NCBI RefSeq assembly: GCF_016862275.1
Contig: NZ_BOMQ01000015.1
Span: 1-61,801 of the forward strand
DNA from: Actinoplanes nipponensis
GTDB taxonomy: Bacteria > Actinomycetota > Actinomycetes > Mycobacteriales > Micromonosporaceae
Length of the DNA: 61,801 nt
Direction: 5' to 3'
Below, piece by piece: positions 26,752 to 35,661 of the stretch. A program made the translations under genes and the position numbers. A model generated the notes under the pieces. It did not search any database. It saw only the letters and a program-made list of their open reading frames with translations, and was not told the DNA's origin. The first letter of the stretch is position 1; the number at the start of each line of letters is the position of its first letter.

Positions 26752-27486
26752 ATGCTGAGCGTTCCGGCCGCCCTGCTCCTGGACTTCGGCGGCGTGCTCG
26801 CCGACGCGCCGCCGCGGGAGCCCGCGCCGCCCGAGCTGGTGCTGCGGCTCTACAACGTGACCGGCGGGGTGCTGACGCCGGGCGAGATCAACCGGTCGCT
26901 GACCGCGGGGTGGGACGCGTACGCGGCCTGGCGCGACGAGGACCACCCCGACGAGCTCACCCACGCCCAGGTCTGGCGGCGTTTCGTCACCGGGGGCTGG
27001 CCGCCGCGAGCGCAGGACGCCGTACGCCTGCACGCCTCGAAGCTCGCCTACGACTGGGCCTGGTGTTCGTCGTGGTCCCTGCGCCCGGGCATCCCGGAGG
27101 CGTTGCGGGCGGCCGGGGCCGCCCGGCTGCCGATGGCCGTCGTCAGCAACACGCTGTGCGGCGCCGCGCACCGCGACTTCCTCGCCGGGGCCGGTGTGGG
27201 TGACCTTTTCGCCGCGCAGGTCTACAGCGACGAGGCCGGCGTCCGCAAACCGAACCCGGAGATGATCTGGCGGGCCGCCCGGGCGCTGGGGGTGCCCGCC
27301 GAGAAGTGCTGGTTCGTGGGTGACAGCCGGCAGCGGGACGTGGTCTGCGCCCGCCGGGCCGACGCCGCGGCCGTCATCCTGATGCGCTCGCCGCGCACCG
27401 ACCGGGAGCCGGCCGGCGCGTTCCCGGAGCCCGACGCGACGGTGGCGGACGGCTACGGCCTGCGGGACCTACTCCTGGCCCGGTAG
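26752..27486 (+). CDS. HAD-family hydrolase
   Basis: This 244-residue haloacid dehalogenase-like protein has the nucleophile motif LLDFGGVLAD (motif 1), VVSNT (motif 2) and the lysine in VRKPNPEM (motif 3). The WFVGDSRQRDVVCARRA stretch supplies the metal-binding aspartates (motif 4). An alpha-helical cap lies between about residues 30 and 110. The substrate cannot be deduced; small phosphoesters are typical. ATG at 26752 fits the family start better than TTG at 26743. Its last 18 bp overlap the end of pxpC on the opposite strand. Confidence 0.85.
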   Translation: MLSVPAALLLDFGGVLADAPPREPAPPELVLRLYNVTGGVLTPGEINRSLTAGWDAYAAWRDEDHPDELTHAQVWRRFVTGGWPPRAQDAVRLHASKLAYDWAWCSSWSLRPGIPEALRAAGAARLPMAVVSNTLCGAAHRDFLAGAGVGDLFAAQVYSDEAGVRKPNPEMIWRAARALGVPAEKCWFVGDSRQRDVVCARRADAAAVILMRSPRTDREPAGAFPEPDATVADGYGLRDLLLAR

Positions 27487-28341
27487 CGGGTCGGCCGCGC
27501 GGGCGAACCGGATCCGGGCGCCCGGGCGGGCCTGGCCGGCCCGGTCGGCCGCGGCCGGGGTCAGCACGGCGATCACCGGGTAGCCCCCGGTCACCGGGTG
27601 GTCGGCCTGGAAGATGATCGGGTGGCCGTCCGGCGGCACCTGCACCGAGCCCCGGACCATGCCCTCGCTGAGCAGCTCGTCGGTGCGGGCGCGGGCCAGC
27701 ACCGGCCCGTCCAGCCGCAGCCCCACCGAGTCGCCGGCCGGGGAGACGGTGAACTCCGCGCTCAGGAACGTCTCGATCGCCGCCGCGGTGAACCAGTCGG
27801 CGCGCGGGCCGAGATCGACCTCGAGCGGGGCGTCCGTGGCGGGCTCGCCGGCCGGCGGGAGACCGCGGGCCGACTCGGCGGGCGCCGGGCCGATCGGCAC
27901 GCTGTCGCCCGGGGCCGGCCGGGCCGGGCCGATCCCGGCGAACAGATCGGTGGACCGCGAGCCGAGGACCAGCGGCACGGCGAAGCCGCCGCGCACCGCG
28001 AGATAGCTGCGCAGGCCCCGGCGCGGCATGGTCACCGCGACCACGGCGCCGGCCGGGACGGCCACGACCTCCTCCACCCCGGTACGGGCGCCGTCCACCG
28101 TGAGTACCGCGTCGGTGCCGGTCAGCACCACCGTGGCGGGCTCTTCGAAGCGCACCCGCAGGCCGCCCAGCGTGCACTCCAGGGCGGCGGCCCCGCGCGG
28201 GTTGCCGGCCAGCGTGTTCGCCCGGGCGTACGCGGCCCGGTCGACCGCCCCGGACGGCGCGACCCCCTGCCCGGCGTGGCCCGGCCGGCCCTCGTCCTTG
28301 AAGACCGTCAGCGGCCCGGCCCGCAGCACGGTCATGGTCAT
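27469..28341 (-). CDS. pxpC: 5-oxoprolinase subunit C (biotin-dependent carboxylase-like)
   Basis: PxpC works with PxpA and PxpB to hydrolyse 5-oxoproline to glutamate using ATP. The 290-residue product shows family landmarks: TVFKDEGRPGHAGQGVAPSG near the start, ANTLAGNPRGAAALECT, SYLAVRGGF, and FQADHPVTGGYPVIAV near the end. Its ATG lies 4 bp inside the pxpB stop (ATGA). Two ATG codons six bases apart are possible starts. It ends the methyltransferase-pxpABC operon and overlaps the HAD gene tail to tail. Confidence 0.9.
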   Translation of the reverse strand: MTMTVLRAGPLTVFKDEGRPGHAGQGVAPSGAVDRAAYARANTLAGNPRGAAALECTLGGLRVRFEEPATVVLTGTDAVLTVDGARTGVEEVVAVPAGAVVAVTMPRRGLRSYLAVRGGFAVPLVLGSRSTDLFAGIGPARPAPGDSVPIGPAPAESARGLPPAGEPATDAPLEVDLGPRADWFTAAAIETFLSAEFTVSPAGDSVGLRLDGPVLARARTDELLSEGMVRGSVQVPPDGHPIIFQADHPVTGGYPVIAVLTPAAADRAGQARPGARIRFARAADPLPGQE

Positions 28342-28964
28342 GCGGGCACCGCCCTGAAGAGCACCCGGTCGCCGGGGGCCAGCAGCGCCGGCTCGGGCCG
28401 GTCGGGGTCCCACATCCGGACCGTGGTGCGGCCGATCAGTTGCCAGCCGCCCGGGCTGTCGCGGGGGTAGACGCCGGAGAAGCGGCCGGCCAGGCCCACC
28501 GAGCCGGCCGGGATGCGGGTGCGCGGCGAGTCCCGCCGCGGCACCTCGAGGCGGGGATCGCCCCCGGTCAGGTAGCCGAAGCCGGGGGCGAAACCCGCGA
28601 ACGCCATCGTCCACCGCGTGCCGGTGTGCCGGGCGATCACCTCGTCCGGGCTCAGGCCGGTGCGCCGGGCCACCTCGGCGAGGTCCGGGCCGTCGTAGCG
28701 CACCGGGATCTCCACCGTGCCGCCGGCGGCGCCGCCGCCCGGGTCGAGGCGCAGCGCGGCGGTGGCCTCGCGGACCGCCGCGAGGGTGGTGACCGCCGGG
28801 TCGATGCGGACCAGCACGGTCCGGGCCGCGGGCACCAGGTCGATCACCCCGGGCAGCGCGGCCGCCCGCAGCGCGGCGTAGAGCGTCAGGGTCGTGTCGA
28901 GGTCGTCCACCTCGACCAGCACCGCCTCGCGGCCGCAGCGCAGAAACCTCGTCGTGGCGCTCAC
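28338..28964 (-). CDS. pxpB: 5-oxoprolinase subunit B
   Basis: The 208-residue PxpB (KipI-like) product has the family segments [17 protein letters not shown] and [17 protein letters not shown], and GGWQLIGRT near the end. It pairs with PxpC. The GTG start overlaps the pxpA stop (GTGA), and its own stop overlaps the pxpC start, so all three subunits are translationally coupled in equal amounts. Confidence 0.92.
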   Translation of the reverse strand: MSATTRFLRCGREAVLVEVDDLDTTLTLYAALRAAALPGVIDLVPAARTVLVRIDPAVTTLAAVREATAALRLDPGGGAAGGTVEIPVRYDGPDLAEVARRTGLSPDEVIARHTGTRWTMAFAGFAPGFGYLTGGDPRLEVPRRDSPRTRIPAGSVGLAGRFSGVYPRDSPGGWQLIGRTTVRMWDPDRPEPALLAPGDRVLFRAVPA

Positions 28965-29722
28965 GAGCCGGCCCCGGCGAACGCGGTGATCGGCACACCG
29001 GCGCCGGTCAGGGCGCCGTGGACGGCCCGCGCCAAGGTGACCGCGTCCGGGGTGTCGCCGTGCACGCAGATCGAGTCGGCCGCCATGGTCAGGACCGTGC
29101 CGTCGGCGGCGACCAGGGTGCCCCGGGTGACCAGCCGCAGCATCCGGGCCGCGACCTCGTCCGGGTCGTGCAGCAGCGCGCCCGGTTCGCCCCGGGGCAC
29201 CAGGCTGCCGTCCGGGCGGTATCCCCGGTCGGCGAAGGCCTCGCGGACGGTGCCCAGCCCGGCCGCCGCGGCCCGTTCCAGGAAGACCGAGCCGGGCAGG
29301 CCGAGGACGGGCAGGGCGGGATCGTAGCGGCGGACGGCCTCGACCACGGCGGCGGCCTGCTGCTCGTGGTGCACGATCGTGTTGTAGAGCGCGCCGTGCG
29401 GCTTGACGTAGCGCACCCGGCCGCCGGCCGCGCGGGCCAGCCCGTCCAGGGCGCCGAGCTGGTAGATCAGGTCGGCCACCAGGTCGGCGCGGTCGTAGTC
29501 GATGAAGCGCCGGCCGAAGCCGGCCAGGTCCCGGTAACCGACCTGGGCCCCGATGGCCACGCCCCGGGTGACCGCGCGGGCGCAGGTGGCCAGCAGGCTC
29601 CGCGGGTCGCCGGCGTGGAAGCCGCAGGCCACGTTGGCGCTGCTGACCACGTCGAGCATCGCGTCGTCGTCGCCGAGCCGCCAGGCGCCGAAGCCCTCGC
29701 CCAGGTCGCTGTTGAGGTCCAT
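28961..29722 (-). CDS. pxpA: 5-oxoprolinase subunit A (LamB/YcsF family)
   Basis: The 253-residue product matches PxpA, the catalytic subunit of bacterial 5-oxoprolinase: [14 protein letters not shown] at the start, [39 protein letters not shown], and [13 protein letters not shown] at the end. ATG at 29722 has GGAAGGAG seven bases ahead and starts exactly at the family N-terminus; the longer frame to 29770 is not needed. Confidence 0.93.
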   Translation of the reverse strand: MDLNSDLGEGFGAWRLGDDDAMLDVVSSANVACGFHAGDPRSLLATCARAVTRGVAIGAQVGYRDLAGFGRRFIDYDRADLVADLIYQLGALDGLARAAGGRVRYVKPHGALYNTIVHHEQQAAAVVEAVRRYDPALPVLGLPGSVFLERAAAAGLGTVREAFADRGYRPDGSLVPRGEPGALLHDPDEVAARMLRLVTRGTLVAADGTVLTMAADSICVHGDTPDAVTLARAVHGALTGAGVPITAFAGAGS

Positions 29723-29742
29723 GCCGTCACTCCTTCCGCCGG

Positions 29743-30387
29743 TCACCGGGACGTGCCGTCGACCTGCCACACGCTGGTCCGCCGGATCGGGACGCTCTCC
29801 AGCGACTCCGGCACCGGCACCTCGTAGCGGGCCCGGTGGATCATCCCGGCCACCGGCAGGTACGCCCGCCCCGGGTCGCCGACCAGCACCAGCGCGCCGC
29901 GTCCGGCCGCGCGGCGCAGGAACGGCAGCACCCGGCCGGCCATCTCCCGGCTGTAGAAGACGTCCCCGGCCAGGATCACGTCGGCCTCCGGGAAGCCGCC
30001 GGCCAGCAGGTCGCCCTCGACGTACCGGAGCGCGACCCGGTTGGCCTCGGCGTTGGCCTCGGCGGCGGCCAGCGAGAGCGGGTCGATGTCGTTGGCCGTG
30101 ACCGTACCGGCGCCGGCCCGGGCCGCCGCCACCGCGACCAGGCCCGATCCGGTCGCCAGGTCGAGCACCGCCCGCCCGCTGACGAGCTCCGGCTCGTCCA
30201 GCAGGTGCCGGGCCAGCGCCTGCCCGCCGGCCCAGGCGAACGCCCAGAACGGGGGCGGCTGCTCGCCGCCGGCCGCCTCGGTGCGTTCCCAGAGCTCGAT
30301 CGGCTCGTCCGCCTGGTACAGCACCAGTTCGGGGACGAAGGGCACGGGCGCGAGCCGTGTGTGGGCGCGGACGAAGTCGGTGGACAC
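29743..30387 (-). CDS. Class I SAM-dependent methyltransferase
   Basis: The 214-residue product has the SAM-binding motif [18 protein letters not shown], the acidic motif [14 protein letters not shown], and the post-II motif [11 protein letters not shown]. The last resembles the lysine methyltransferases of the ETFB/METTL20 type and the nicotinamide N-methyltransferase-like family. A protein-lysine or small-molecule target is possible. It lies 20 bp ahead of pxpA on the same strand, so it probably belongs to the oxoprolinase operon. I chose GTG at 30387, before [11 protein letters not shown]; the reading frame continues upstream only as antisense of the next gene. Confidence 0.82.
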   Translation of the reverse strand: MSTDFVRAHTRLAPVPFVPELVLYQADEPIELWERTEAAGGEQPPPFWAFAWAGGQALARHLLDEPELVSGRAVLDLATGSGLVAVAAARAGAGTVTANDIDPLSLAAAEANAEANRVALRYVEGDLLAGGFPEADVILAGDVFYSREMAGRVLPFLRRAAGRGALVLVGDPGRAYLPVAGMIHRARYEVPVPESLESVPIRRTSVWQVDGTSR

Positions 30388-30462
30388 GTACCGATTCTGC
30401 TCAGTTGCTCCGGTGCGGGACCGATCAGGGCAGCGTCCACCCTTCCACCGGAGAGGAGCAGC

Positions 30463-33400
30463 ATGCCGACCAGGCTCTCGGCGGCCCTCTTCGGGGCCTG
30501 GATGGCCGTGCTCGGCGTCGTGGTCGCCGTCGCGCCGGTCGGGCAGCAGGCCGTGCTCGCGCTCGCCGGGATCTCCGCCGTGCTGGCCGTGGTCGTCGGC
30601 ATCCGCCGGCACGACCCGATCCGGTCCGGGCCGTGGCAGCTGCTCGCCGCCGCGGTCGCGCTCTCCGTGCTGGGCAGCGCGGCCTACCACGCCGGGCCGG
30701 CCGCGGAACGGGTGGTCGGCGACCTGCGACTGCTCGGCAGCGGCGTCCTGCTCATCGGCTACCCGCTGTTCGCCCTGGCGCTGTACTGGTTCGTCCGGCT
30801 GCGCACGGGGGGCCGCCGGGACCGCGGCGGGCTGCTCGACGCCCTCACCCTGACGACGGGCGGGGCCCTGCTGGCCTGGACCTTCGTGGTCGGCCCGCAC
30901 CTGCGCAACGCCGCCCTGCCGGCCGTCGAGCAGTGGGTCGCGGTCGCCTTCCCGGTCGGTGACCTGCTCTGTCTGGCCCTGCTGACCCGGCTGTTCACCG
31001 CGTCCGGGCGCCGGCTGCCGGCTGCCGGCTGGCTGGCCGCGGGCGTGCTCGCCCTGCTGCTGGCCGACGTGGGCAGCAACCTGGTCTCGCTGCGGGGCGA
31101 CGTCGGCTTCCTGGCGTCCTTCGGCCGGGTGCCGCTGTACGCCGCCGTCGGCCTGGCCGCGCTGAGCCCGTCGATGGCCGCGCTGACCCGGCCGGTCGCC
31201 ACGCCGCCGGCCGAGCTCGGCCGGGTCCGGCTGGCCTTGCTCGCGCTGGCCTCCCTGGTCGCCCCGGCCGTGCTGGTCCTGCGCGTCGGCGCGGACGGCG
31301 AGGTGCCCGACCTGAACGTCGTCGCCGCGCTCAGCGCGTGCACGTTCCTGCTGGTCCTGGCCCGGATGGCGGGCGTCATGGCGAGCCACCGGCAGGCCCT
31401 GGCCCGCGAGCGCGGCCTCCGCGAGGCCGCGGCCGCGCTGGTCTCGGCGGCCGACGCCGACGAGGTCGGCGAGGCGGTCCGGACCGCCGTGGCCCAGCTC
31501 CTGCCGGCCGACGTGCCGCACCGGGTGGTCCTGGCCATGGCCATCACCGAGCCGGAGGAGCCCGTCTCGCCCGCGGCCGCGGCGCAGTCCGACGTCGACC
31601 GCGCCACCGGTACGGCCGCCCGCCTGGTCGCCACCCGCGACGTCGACTGGGCGGTGGCGGTCCGGCTCACCCAGTTCAACATGGTGTTGCGCTGCCCGCT
31701 GGTGCTGCAGGACCGTCCGACCGGCGACCCGCTGGTGGGCGTGCTGCACGTGGGCGGGCCGACCTGGGCGCTGCTGGGCTTGCAGCGCGCGTGCGAGGTG
31801 CTGGCCACCCAGGTCGCCCTCGCGCTGGAGCGGATCGCGCTGAGCCGCGAGGTGACCCGGCGCAACAGCGAGGCCTACTTCCGCACCCTGGTGCAGAACA
31901 CCTCGGACGTCATCCTGATCGTGGACGAGGAGGACCGGGTCCGGTACGCGAGCCCGTCGGCCGGGCACGTGCTGGGCGGCGACCCGGTGGGTACGGCCCT
32001 GCCCGACCTGATCCACCCCGGCGACCGGCCCCGGCTGGCCGACGTGCTCGCCACCGTCCGGGGCGGCCAGGGCACGCAGGAGGGTCTGGACTTCCGGGCC
32101 GTCGGGCGGCGCCGGACCGAGGTGATGCTCGAGATGCACTGCCGGGACCTGCGCGCCGACCGCACCGTCGCCGGGCTGGTGGTGACCCTGCGCGACGTGA
32201 CCGAGCGCCGCCAGCTCGAGCGCGAGCTCACCCACCAGGCGTTCCACGACTCGCTGACCGGCCTGGCCAACCGGGTGCTCTTCACCGACCGGCTGCGGCA
32301 CGCGCTGGCCCGCGGCGCCCGGGACGGCTCGGTGGTCGGCGTGCTCTTCATCGACCTGGACGACTTCAAGATCGTCAACGACACCCTGGGTCACGCGACC
32401 GGCGACCAGCTGCTGATCGCCGTGGCCGCCCGGATCGCCGGCGCGCTGCGGGCCGACGACACGGCCGCCCGCCTCGGCGGTGACGAGTTCGCGGCGCTGG
32501 TGGAGAACGTGCAGGATCCCGGCGCGGTGGAGGAGACGGCCGGCCGGATCCTGGCCGCCCTGGCCGAGCCGATCGTCATCGAGGGCGGGACGTTGCAGGC
32601 GGTGGCCAGCATCGGCATCACCACCACGCCCGAGGCGGACACCGCGGACGCGCTGCTGCGCCAGGCCGACCTGGCCCTGTACGTCGCGAAGGGCGCCGGC
32701 AAGAACCAGTGGCGGCGCTACCAGGCGCACCTGCACAGCGCGATGGTGGACCGCCTGGAGCTGCGCTCGGCGCTGGACCACGCCGTCAACGAGGGCCACT
32801 TCCTGTTGCAGTACCAGCCGATCGTCGACCTGGCCACCGACGAGGCCGTGGGCTTCGAGGCGCTGGTCCGCTGGCACCACCCGCAGCGCGGGGTGATCGC
32901 GCCGGACGAGTTCATCGAGGTGGCGGAGGAGAGCGGGCTGATCGTGCCGATGGGCCGCTGGGTCCTCGACCAGGCGCTGCACACCGTCGCGCAGTGGCGG
33001 CGCATCCTGCCGCGCGCCCGCCAGCCGTACGTGTCGGTCAACGTCTCGGTCCGGCAGTTCCGCCAGTCCGGCTTCGTCGAGCAGGTCAGGACCTCGCTCG
33101 AGTACGCCGGGGTGCCGGCCCGGGCGCTGATGCTGGAGATCACCGAGACCCTGCTGATGGGCGACGACGAGCAGATCTGGGCCGATCTGGCCGTGCTGCA
33201 GGAGCTCGGGGTGCGGATCGCCATCGACGACTTCGGCACGGGGTACTCGTCGCTGGGCTACCTGCGCCAGCGGCCGATCGACGTTTTGAAGATCGACAAG
33301 ACCTTCATCGACGACATGGTGGGTAGCGAGCAGCAGCTGGCGCTGGTGGCCGGGATCGTGAGCCTGGCCCGGACGCTGAACCTGGTCGTGGTGGCCGAGG

Positions 33401-33540
33401 GCATCGAGGACGCCACCCATCGCCTCATCCTGGCCCAGCTCGGTTGCCCGCTGGGCCAGGGCTACTACTACTCGGCGCCGCTGGACGCGACCGAGGCGCT
33501 GGCCTGGCTGCGCGATCCGCAGCCACTGGCCGTGGCCTGA
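30463..33540 (+). CDS. Membrane PAS-GGDEF-EAL cyclic di-GMP enzyme
   Basis: This is a 1025-residue bifunctional c-di-GMP protein. About eight membrane helices fill residues 1-305. A GAF-like region (about 310-455) is followed by a PAS domain (about 475-585, ending VTLRDVTERRQ). The GGDEF domain carries an intact GGDEF (about 672-676) and the HDSLTGLANR entry motif. The EAL domain has EALVRWHHP (about 799), EITETLL, IDDFGTGYSSL, LKIDKTF and VVAEGIE, all metal and catalytic positions I can check. Both synthesis and hydrolysis are therefore possible, with the N-terminus as sensor. GAGGAG precedes the ATG. It stands alone, divergent from the methyltransferase. Confidence 0.92.
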   Translation: MPTRLSAALFGAWMAVLGVVVAVAPVGQQAVLALAGISAVLAVVVGIRRHDPIRSGPWQLLAAAVALSVLGSAAYHAGPAAERVVGDLRLLGSGVLLIGYPLFALALYWFVRLRTGGRRDRGGLLDALTLTTGGALLAWTFVVGPHLRNAALPAVEQWVAVAFPVGDLLCLALLTRLFTASGRRLPAAGWLAAGVLALLLADVGSNLVSLRGDVGFLASFGRVPLYAAVGLAALSPSMAALTRPVATPPAELGRVRLALLALASLVAPAVLVLRVGADGEVPDLNVVAALSACTFLLVLARMAGVMASHRQALARERGLREAAAALVSAADADEVGEAVRTAVAQLLPADVPHRVVLAMAITEPEEPVSPAAAAQSDVDRATGTAARLVATRDVDWAVAVRLTQFNMVLRCPLVLQDRPTGDPLVGVLHVGGPTWALLGLQRACEVLATQVALALERIALSREVTRRNSEAYFRTLVQNTSDVILIVDEEDRVRYASPSAGHVLGGDPVGTALPDLIHPGDRPRLADVLATVRGGQGTQEGLDFRAVGRRRTEVMLEMHCRDLRADRTVAGLVVTLRDVTERRQLERELTHQAFHDSLTGLANRVLFTDRLRHALARGARDGSVVGVLFIDLDDFKIVNDTLGHATGDQLLIAVAARIAGALRADDTAARLGGDEFAALVENVQDPGAVEETAGRILAALAEPIVIEGGTLQAVASIGITTTPEADTADALLRQADLALYVAKGAGKNQWRRYQAHLHSAMVDRLELRSALDHAVNEGHFLLQYQPIVDLATDEAVGFEALVRWHHPQRGVIAPDEFIEVAEESGLIVPMGRWVLDQALHTVAQWRRILPRARQPYVSVNVSVRQFRQSGFVEQVRTSLEYAGVPARALMLEITETLLMGDDEQIWADLAVLQELGVRIAIDDFGTGYSSLGYLRQRPIDVLKIDKTFIDDMVGSEQQLALVAGIVSLARTLNLVVVAEGIEDATHRLILAQLGCPLGQGYYYSAPLDATEALAWLRDPQPLAVA

Positions 33541-33621
33541 CCACGCGGCACGGTCCGAGTTTTACACTGCATTCTATTTTCGCCGGAAAAGCAGGGAAAT
33601 GCCGGCGCAAAAGCGAAAGGC

Positions 33622-33647
33622 TTCAGGTGTTCACCACTCCACCTGAA
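33622..33647 (+). promoter_or_regulatory. Inverted repeat overlapping a ribosome binding site
   Basis: TTCAGGTG (33622-33629) and CACCTGAA (33640-33647) form a perfect 8-bp inverted repeat. The right arm runs into the AAAGGA ribosome binding site of the next gene. It could be an operator or a hairpin that limits translation. Confidence 0.45.
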
Positions 33648-33657
33648 AGGAAAAACC

Positions 33658-33966
33658 ATGCGACGTCCGGGCCTTATCCTCGCCGGTGTCCTCCTGGCGA
33701 CCGGCTCCAGCCTCGCTCTCGCGGCTCCCGCCTCGGCCACCGATTCGGCGCCCGACCACCGGCGGCACTGCTGGTACTCCTCGAACGGCAACTGGTACCC
33801 GTGGCACAACGACTGGTACGACAACTGGAACGACGACTGGAACGGCGGCGACGGGCACCACTGGAGCGCGCGCACGGCGGGTAGCGACACCCACCGCCGG
33901 CACTGCTACCGGCACCGCCACCACGGCGGCGGCATCGTCATCATCGGCGGCGGTCACCGGCGCTGA
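33658..33966 (+). CDS. Small secreted Trp/Asn/Asp/His-rich protein
   Basis: The 102-residue product has a clear signal peptide (about 1-28: RRPGLILAGVLLATGSS, cleavage near ASA-TD). The mature 74 residues contain a run of Trp, Asn, Asp and Tyr around YDNWNDDWNGG (about 39-60). A His/Arg/Gly-rich end follows (RHRHHGGG). Two cysteines (38 and 83) could form a disulfide. I do not recognise the family. The histidines and acidic residues suggest metal or surface binding, which is only inference. AAAGGA precedes the ATG. Confidence 0.7.
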   Translation: MRRPGLILAGVLLATGSSLALAAPASATDSAPDHRRHCWYSSNGNWYPWHNDWYDNWNDDWNGGDGHHWSARTAGSDTHRRHCYRHRHHGGGIVIIGGGHRR

Positions 33967-33988
33967 TCCGCGACACAGCGGTCCCGCG

Positions 33989-34015
33989 GGCCCGGGCGCT
34001 TCGGCGACCCGGGCC
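33989..34015. terminator. Terminator between convergent genes
   Basis: GGCCCGGG (33989-33996) and CCCGGGCC (34008-34015) form an 8-bp stem. It lies between the small secreted protein and the convergent epimerase gene. Confidence 0.6.
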
Positions 34016-34033
34016 TGCTGCCGCGCCGGGATC

Positions 34034-35110
34034 TCAGTACGGGTTGCCGGAACCGGGCAGCCGTCCCCGCACCACCCCGCCGAGACGACCGGGCAGCCCG
34101 GGATCACCGGACAACGGCGGGCTGTCCGTGTGCGCCCGCTCGGCCATCCCGGCCACCAGCTCCTTGAGCGAGTGCACCGCGTCCACCAGCGGACGCCAGC
34201 CCAGCTCCGCCTTGATCCGGTCGCAGGACATCAGCGGCGCCTTGAGTCCCAACTCGACCCAGCCCACGTCGACCGGCTGCAGCCGCAGCCGCCAGGTCAG
34301 CTCGGCCGCCCCGCGCAGGACGAAGCCGGGCACCGGCACCTCGCGTCCCCGGAAGGCCGCCGCGGCCACGCCGGGATCCAGCACCGGTCCCGCGGCGACG
34401 TTGAAGGCGCCGCGCACGTCGCCGAGCACGGCCCGGGCGTACGCGTCCGCGACGTCGTCGGCGTGCACCGCCTGGACCCGCAGCGCCGGGTGCGACGGGA
34501 TGACCGGGATCCGCCCGAAGCGCAGCAACCGCGCCGGCAGCAGTGGGCCGGCGAAGTACCGGCCGATCTCGGTGCCCACCTCCCGCTGGAAGATCAGGCC
34601 CGGCCGCAGCCGGACCACGCGCAGCGTCGGATGGTCCGCCTCGACCCGGTCCAGCAGGCCCTCGACCAGCGCCTTGTGCCGGCTGTAGGAGGAGCCCGGC
34701 ACGCCGGTGCGCGGCCACGCCTCGGTCACGTACGCCTGCTTCGGGCCGGGCGCGTAGACCCCCACCGACGACGCGAAGGCCAGCGCCGGCACCCCGGCGC
34801 GCAGCACCGCCTGCACCACGGTCCGGCTGCCGAGCACATTGGTGCGGAACAGCAGCCGCTGGTCGTGGCTGGGCTGGATCTGCCAGGCCAGGTGGACGAC
34901 CGCGTCGGCGCCCCGGAAGATCTCGGTGAGCTGCCGGCCGGCCTCCGGCGCGCCGATGTCGCAGGAGTGCCATTCGACCGCGTCGTACGGCTCCACCGGC
35001 GGGGGCAACCGGCGGACCACCCCGGTGAGCTCCATGCCGGGCTCGTTGCGCAGCCGGCGCACCAGGGCCGTGCCGGCGTTTCCGGTCGCTCCGACAATCA
35101 CCACTCGCAT
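34034..35110 (-). CDS. NAD-dependent epimerase/dehydratase family protein
   Basis: This 358-residue extended SDR has the Rossmann motif VVIVGATGNAGTALV at the N-terminus. It has DAVVHLAW, an SSV stretch (FASSVGVYAPG) and the catalytic YxxxK in SYSRHKALVE. The C-terminal part carries the substrate-binding region (VQAVHADDVADAYARAV). It may act on a nucleotide sugar or another small carbonyl compound; the exact substrate is not visible. It is transcribed away from the aldehyde dehydrogenase operon across a 59-bp spacer. Confidence 0.85.
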   Translation of the reverse strand: MRVVIVGATGNAGTALVRRLRNEPGMELTGVVRRLPPPVEPYDAVEWHSCDIGAPEAGRQLTEIFRGADAVVHLAWQIQPSHDQRLLFRTNVLGSRTVVQAVLRAGVPALAFASSVGVYAPGPKQAYVTEAWPRTGVPGSSYSRHKALVEGLLDRVEADHPTLRVVRLRPGLIFQREVGTEIGRYFAGPLLPARLLRFGRIPVIPSHPALRVQAVHADDVADAYARAVLGDVRGAFNVAAGPVLDPGVAAAAFRGREVPVPGFVLRGAAELTWRLRLQPVDVGWVELGLKAPLMSCDRIKAELGWRPLVDAVHSLKELVAGMAERAHTDSPPLSGDPGLPGRLGGVVRGRLPGSGNPY

Positions 35111-35169
35111 CGTGTGCTGGTACCCGCCGGACCGCGGTTGAACCCCGGGGGCGCGGGTAGGAGCCGTCC

Positions 35170-35661
35170 ATGGATCTCGTCGTGAACGGCGTCGAGCACG
35201 CTCTCGACCTCGACCCCCGCACCACCCTGCTGGACGCGCTGCGGGAACACCTGCACCTGACCGGGGCCAAGAAGGGCTGTGACCACGGCCAGTGCGGCGC
35301 CTGCACCGTCCTGCTGGACGGCCGCCGGGTGAACAGCTGCCTGATCCTGGCGATCAGCCAGCAGGGCGTCCCGGTCACCACCGTGGAGGGCCTGGGCACC
35401 GAGCGGGAGCCGCACCCGGTGCAGCAGGGCTTCCTGGACCACGACGGCTTCCAGTGCGGCTACTGCACGCCCGGCCAGATCTGCTCGGCGGTGGGCATGC
35501 TGGACGAGGTGGCGCGCGGCTGGCCCAGCGCGGTGACCCGGGACGGCGACGACGGCCCCCTCGACGACGCGGAGATCCGGGAGCGGATGAGCGGCAACCT
35601 GTGCCGCTGCGGCGCGTACGCGAACATCGTCCCGGCCATCGCCCAGGCGGCCGGCCGATGA
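35170..35661 (+). CDS. paoA: Aldehyde dehydrogenase [2Fe-2S] subunit, PaoA-like
   Basis: The 163-residue subunit of a xanthine oxidase-family molybdenum enzyme carries the plant-type cluster motif KKGCDHGQCGACTV, the further cysteine in VNSC, and the second cluster motif FQCGYCTPGQI with GNLCRCGAY. It passes electrons from the molybdenum centre to FAD. In PaoA of E. coli a Tat signal precedes this domain; here the protein starts directly at the domain, so a cytoplasmic enzyme is likely. ATGA overlap with the next gene. Confidence 0.92.
   Translation: MDLVVNGVEHALDLDPRTTLLDALREHLHLTGAKKGCDHGQCGACTVLLDGRRVNSCLILAISQQGVPVTTVEGLGTEREPHPVQQGFLDHDGFQCGYCTPGQICSAVGMLDEVARGWPSAVTRDGDDGPLDDAEIRERMSGNLCRCGAYANIVPAIAQAAGR

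Noticed and set aside
29743..33420. Very long minus-strand open frame (over 1200 codons) across the GGDEF-EAL gene
   Set aside because: Only its last 214 codons (29743-30387) show a real protein, the methyltransferase. The rest is Gly/Gln/His/Arg-rich antisense of the PAS-GGDEF-EAL gene.
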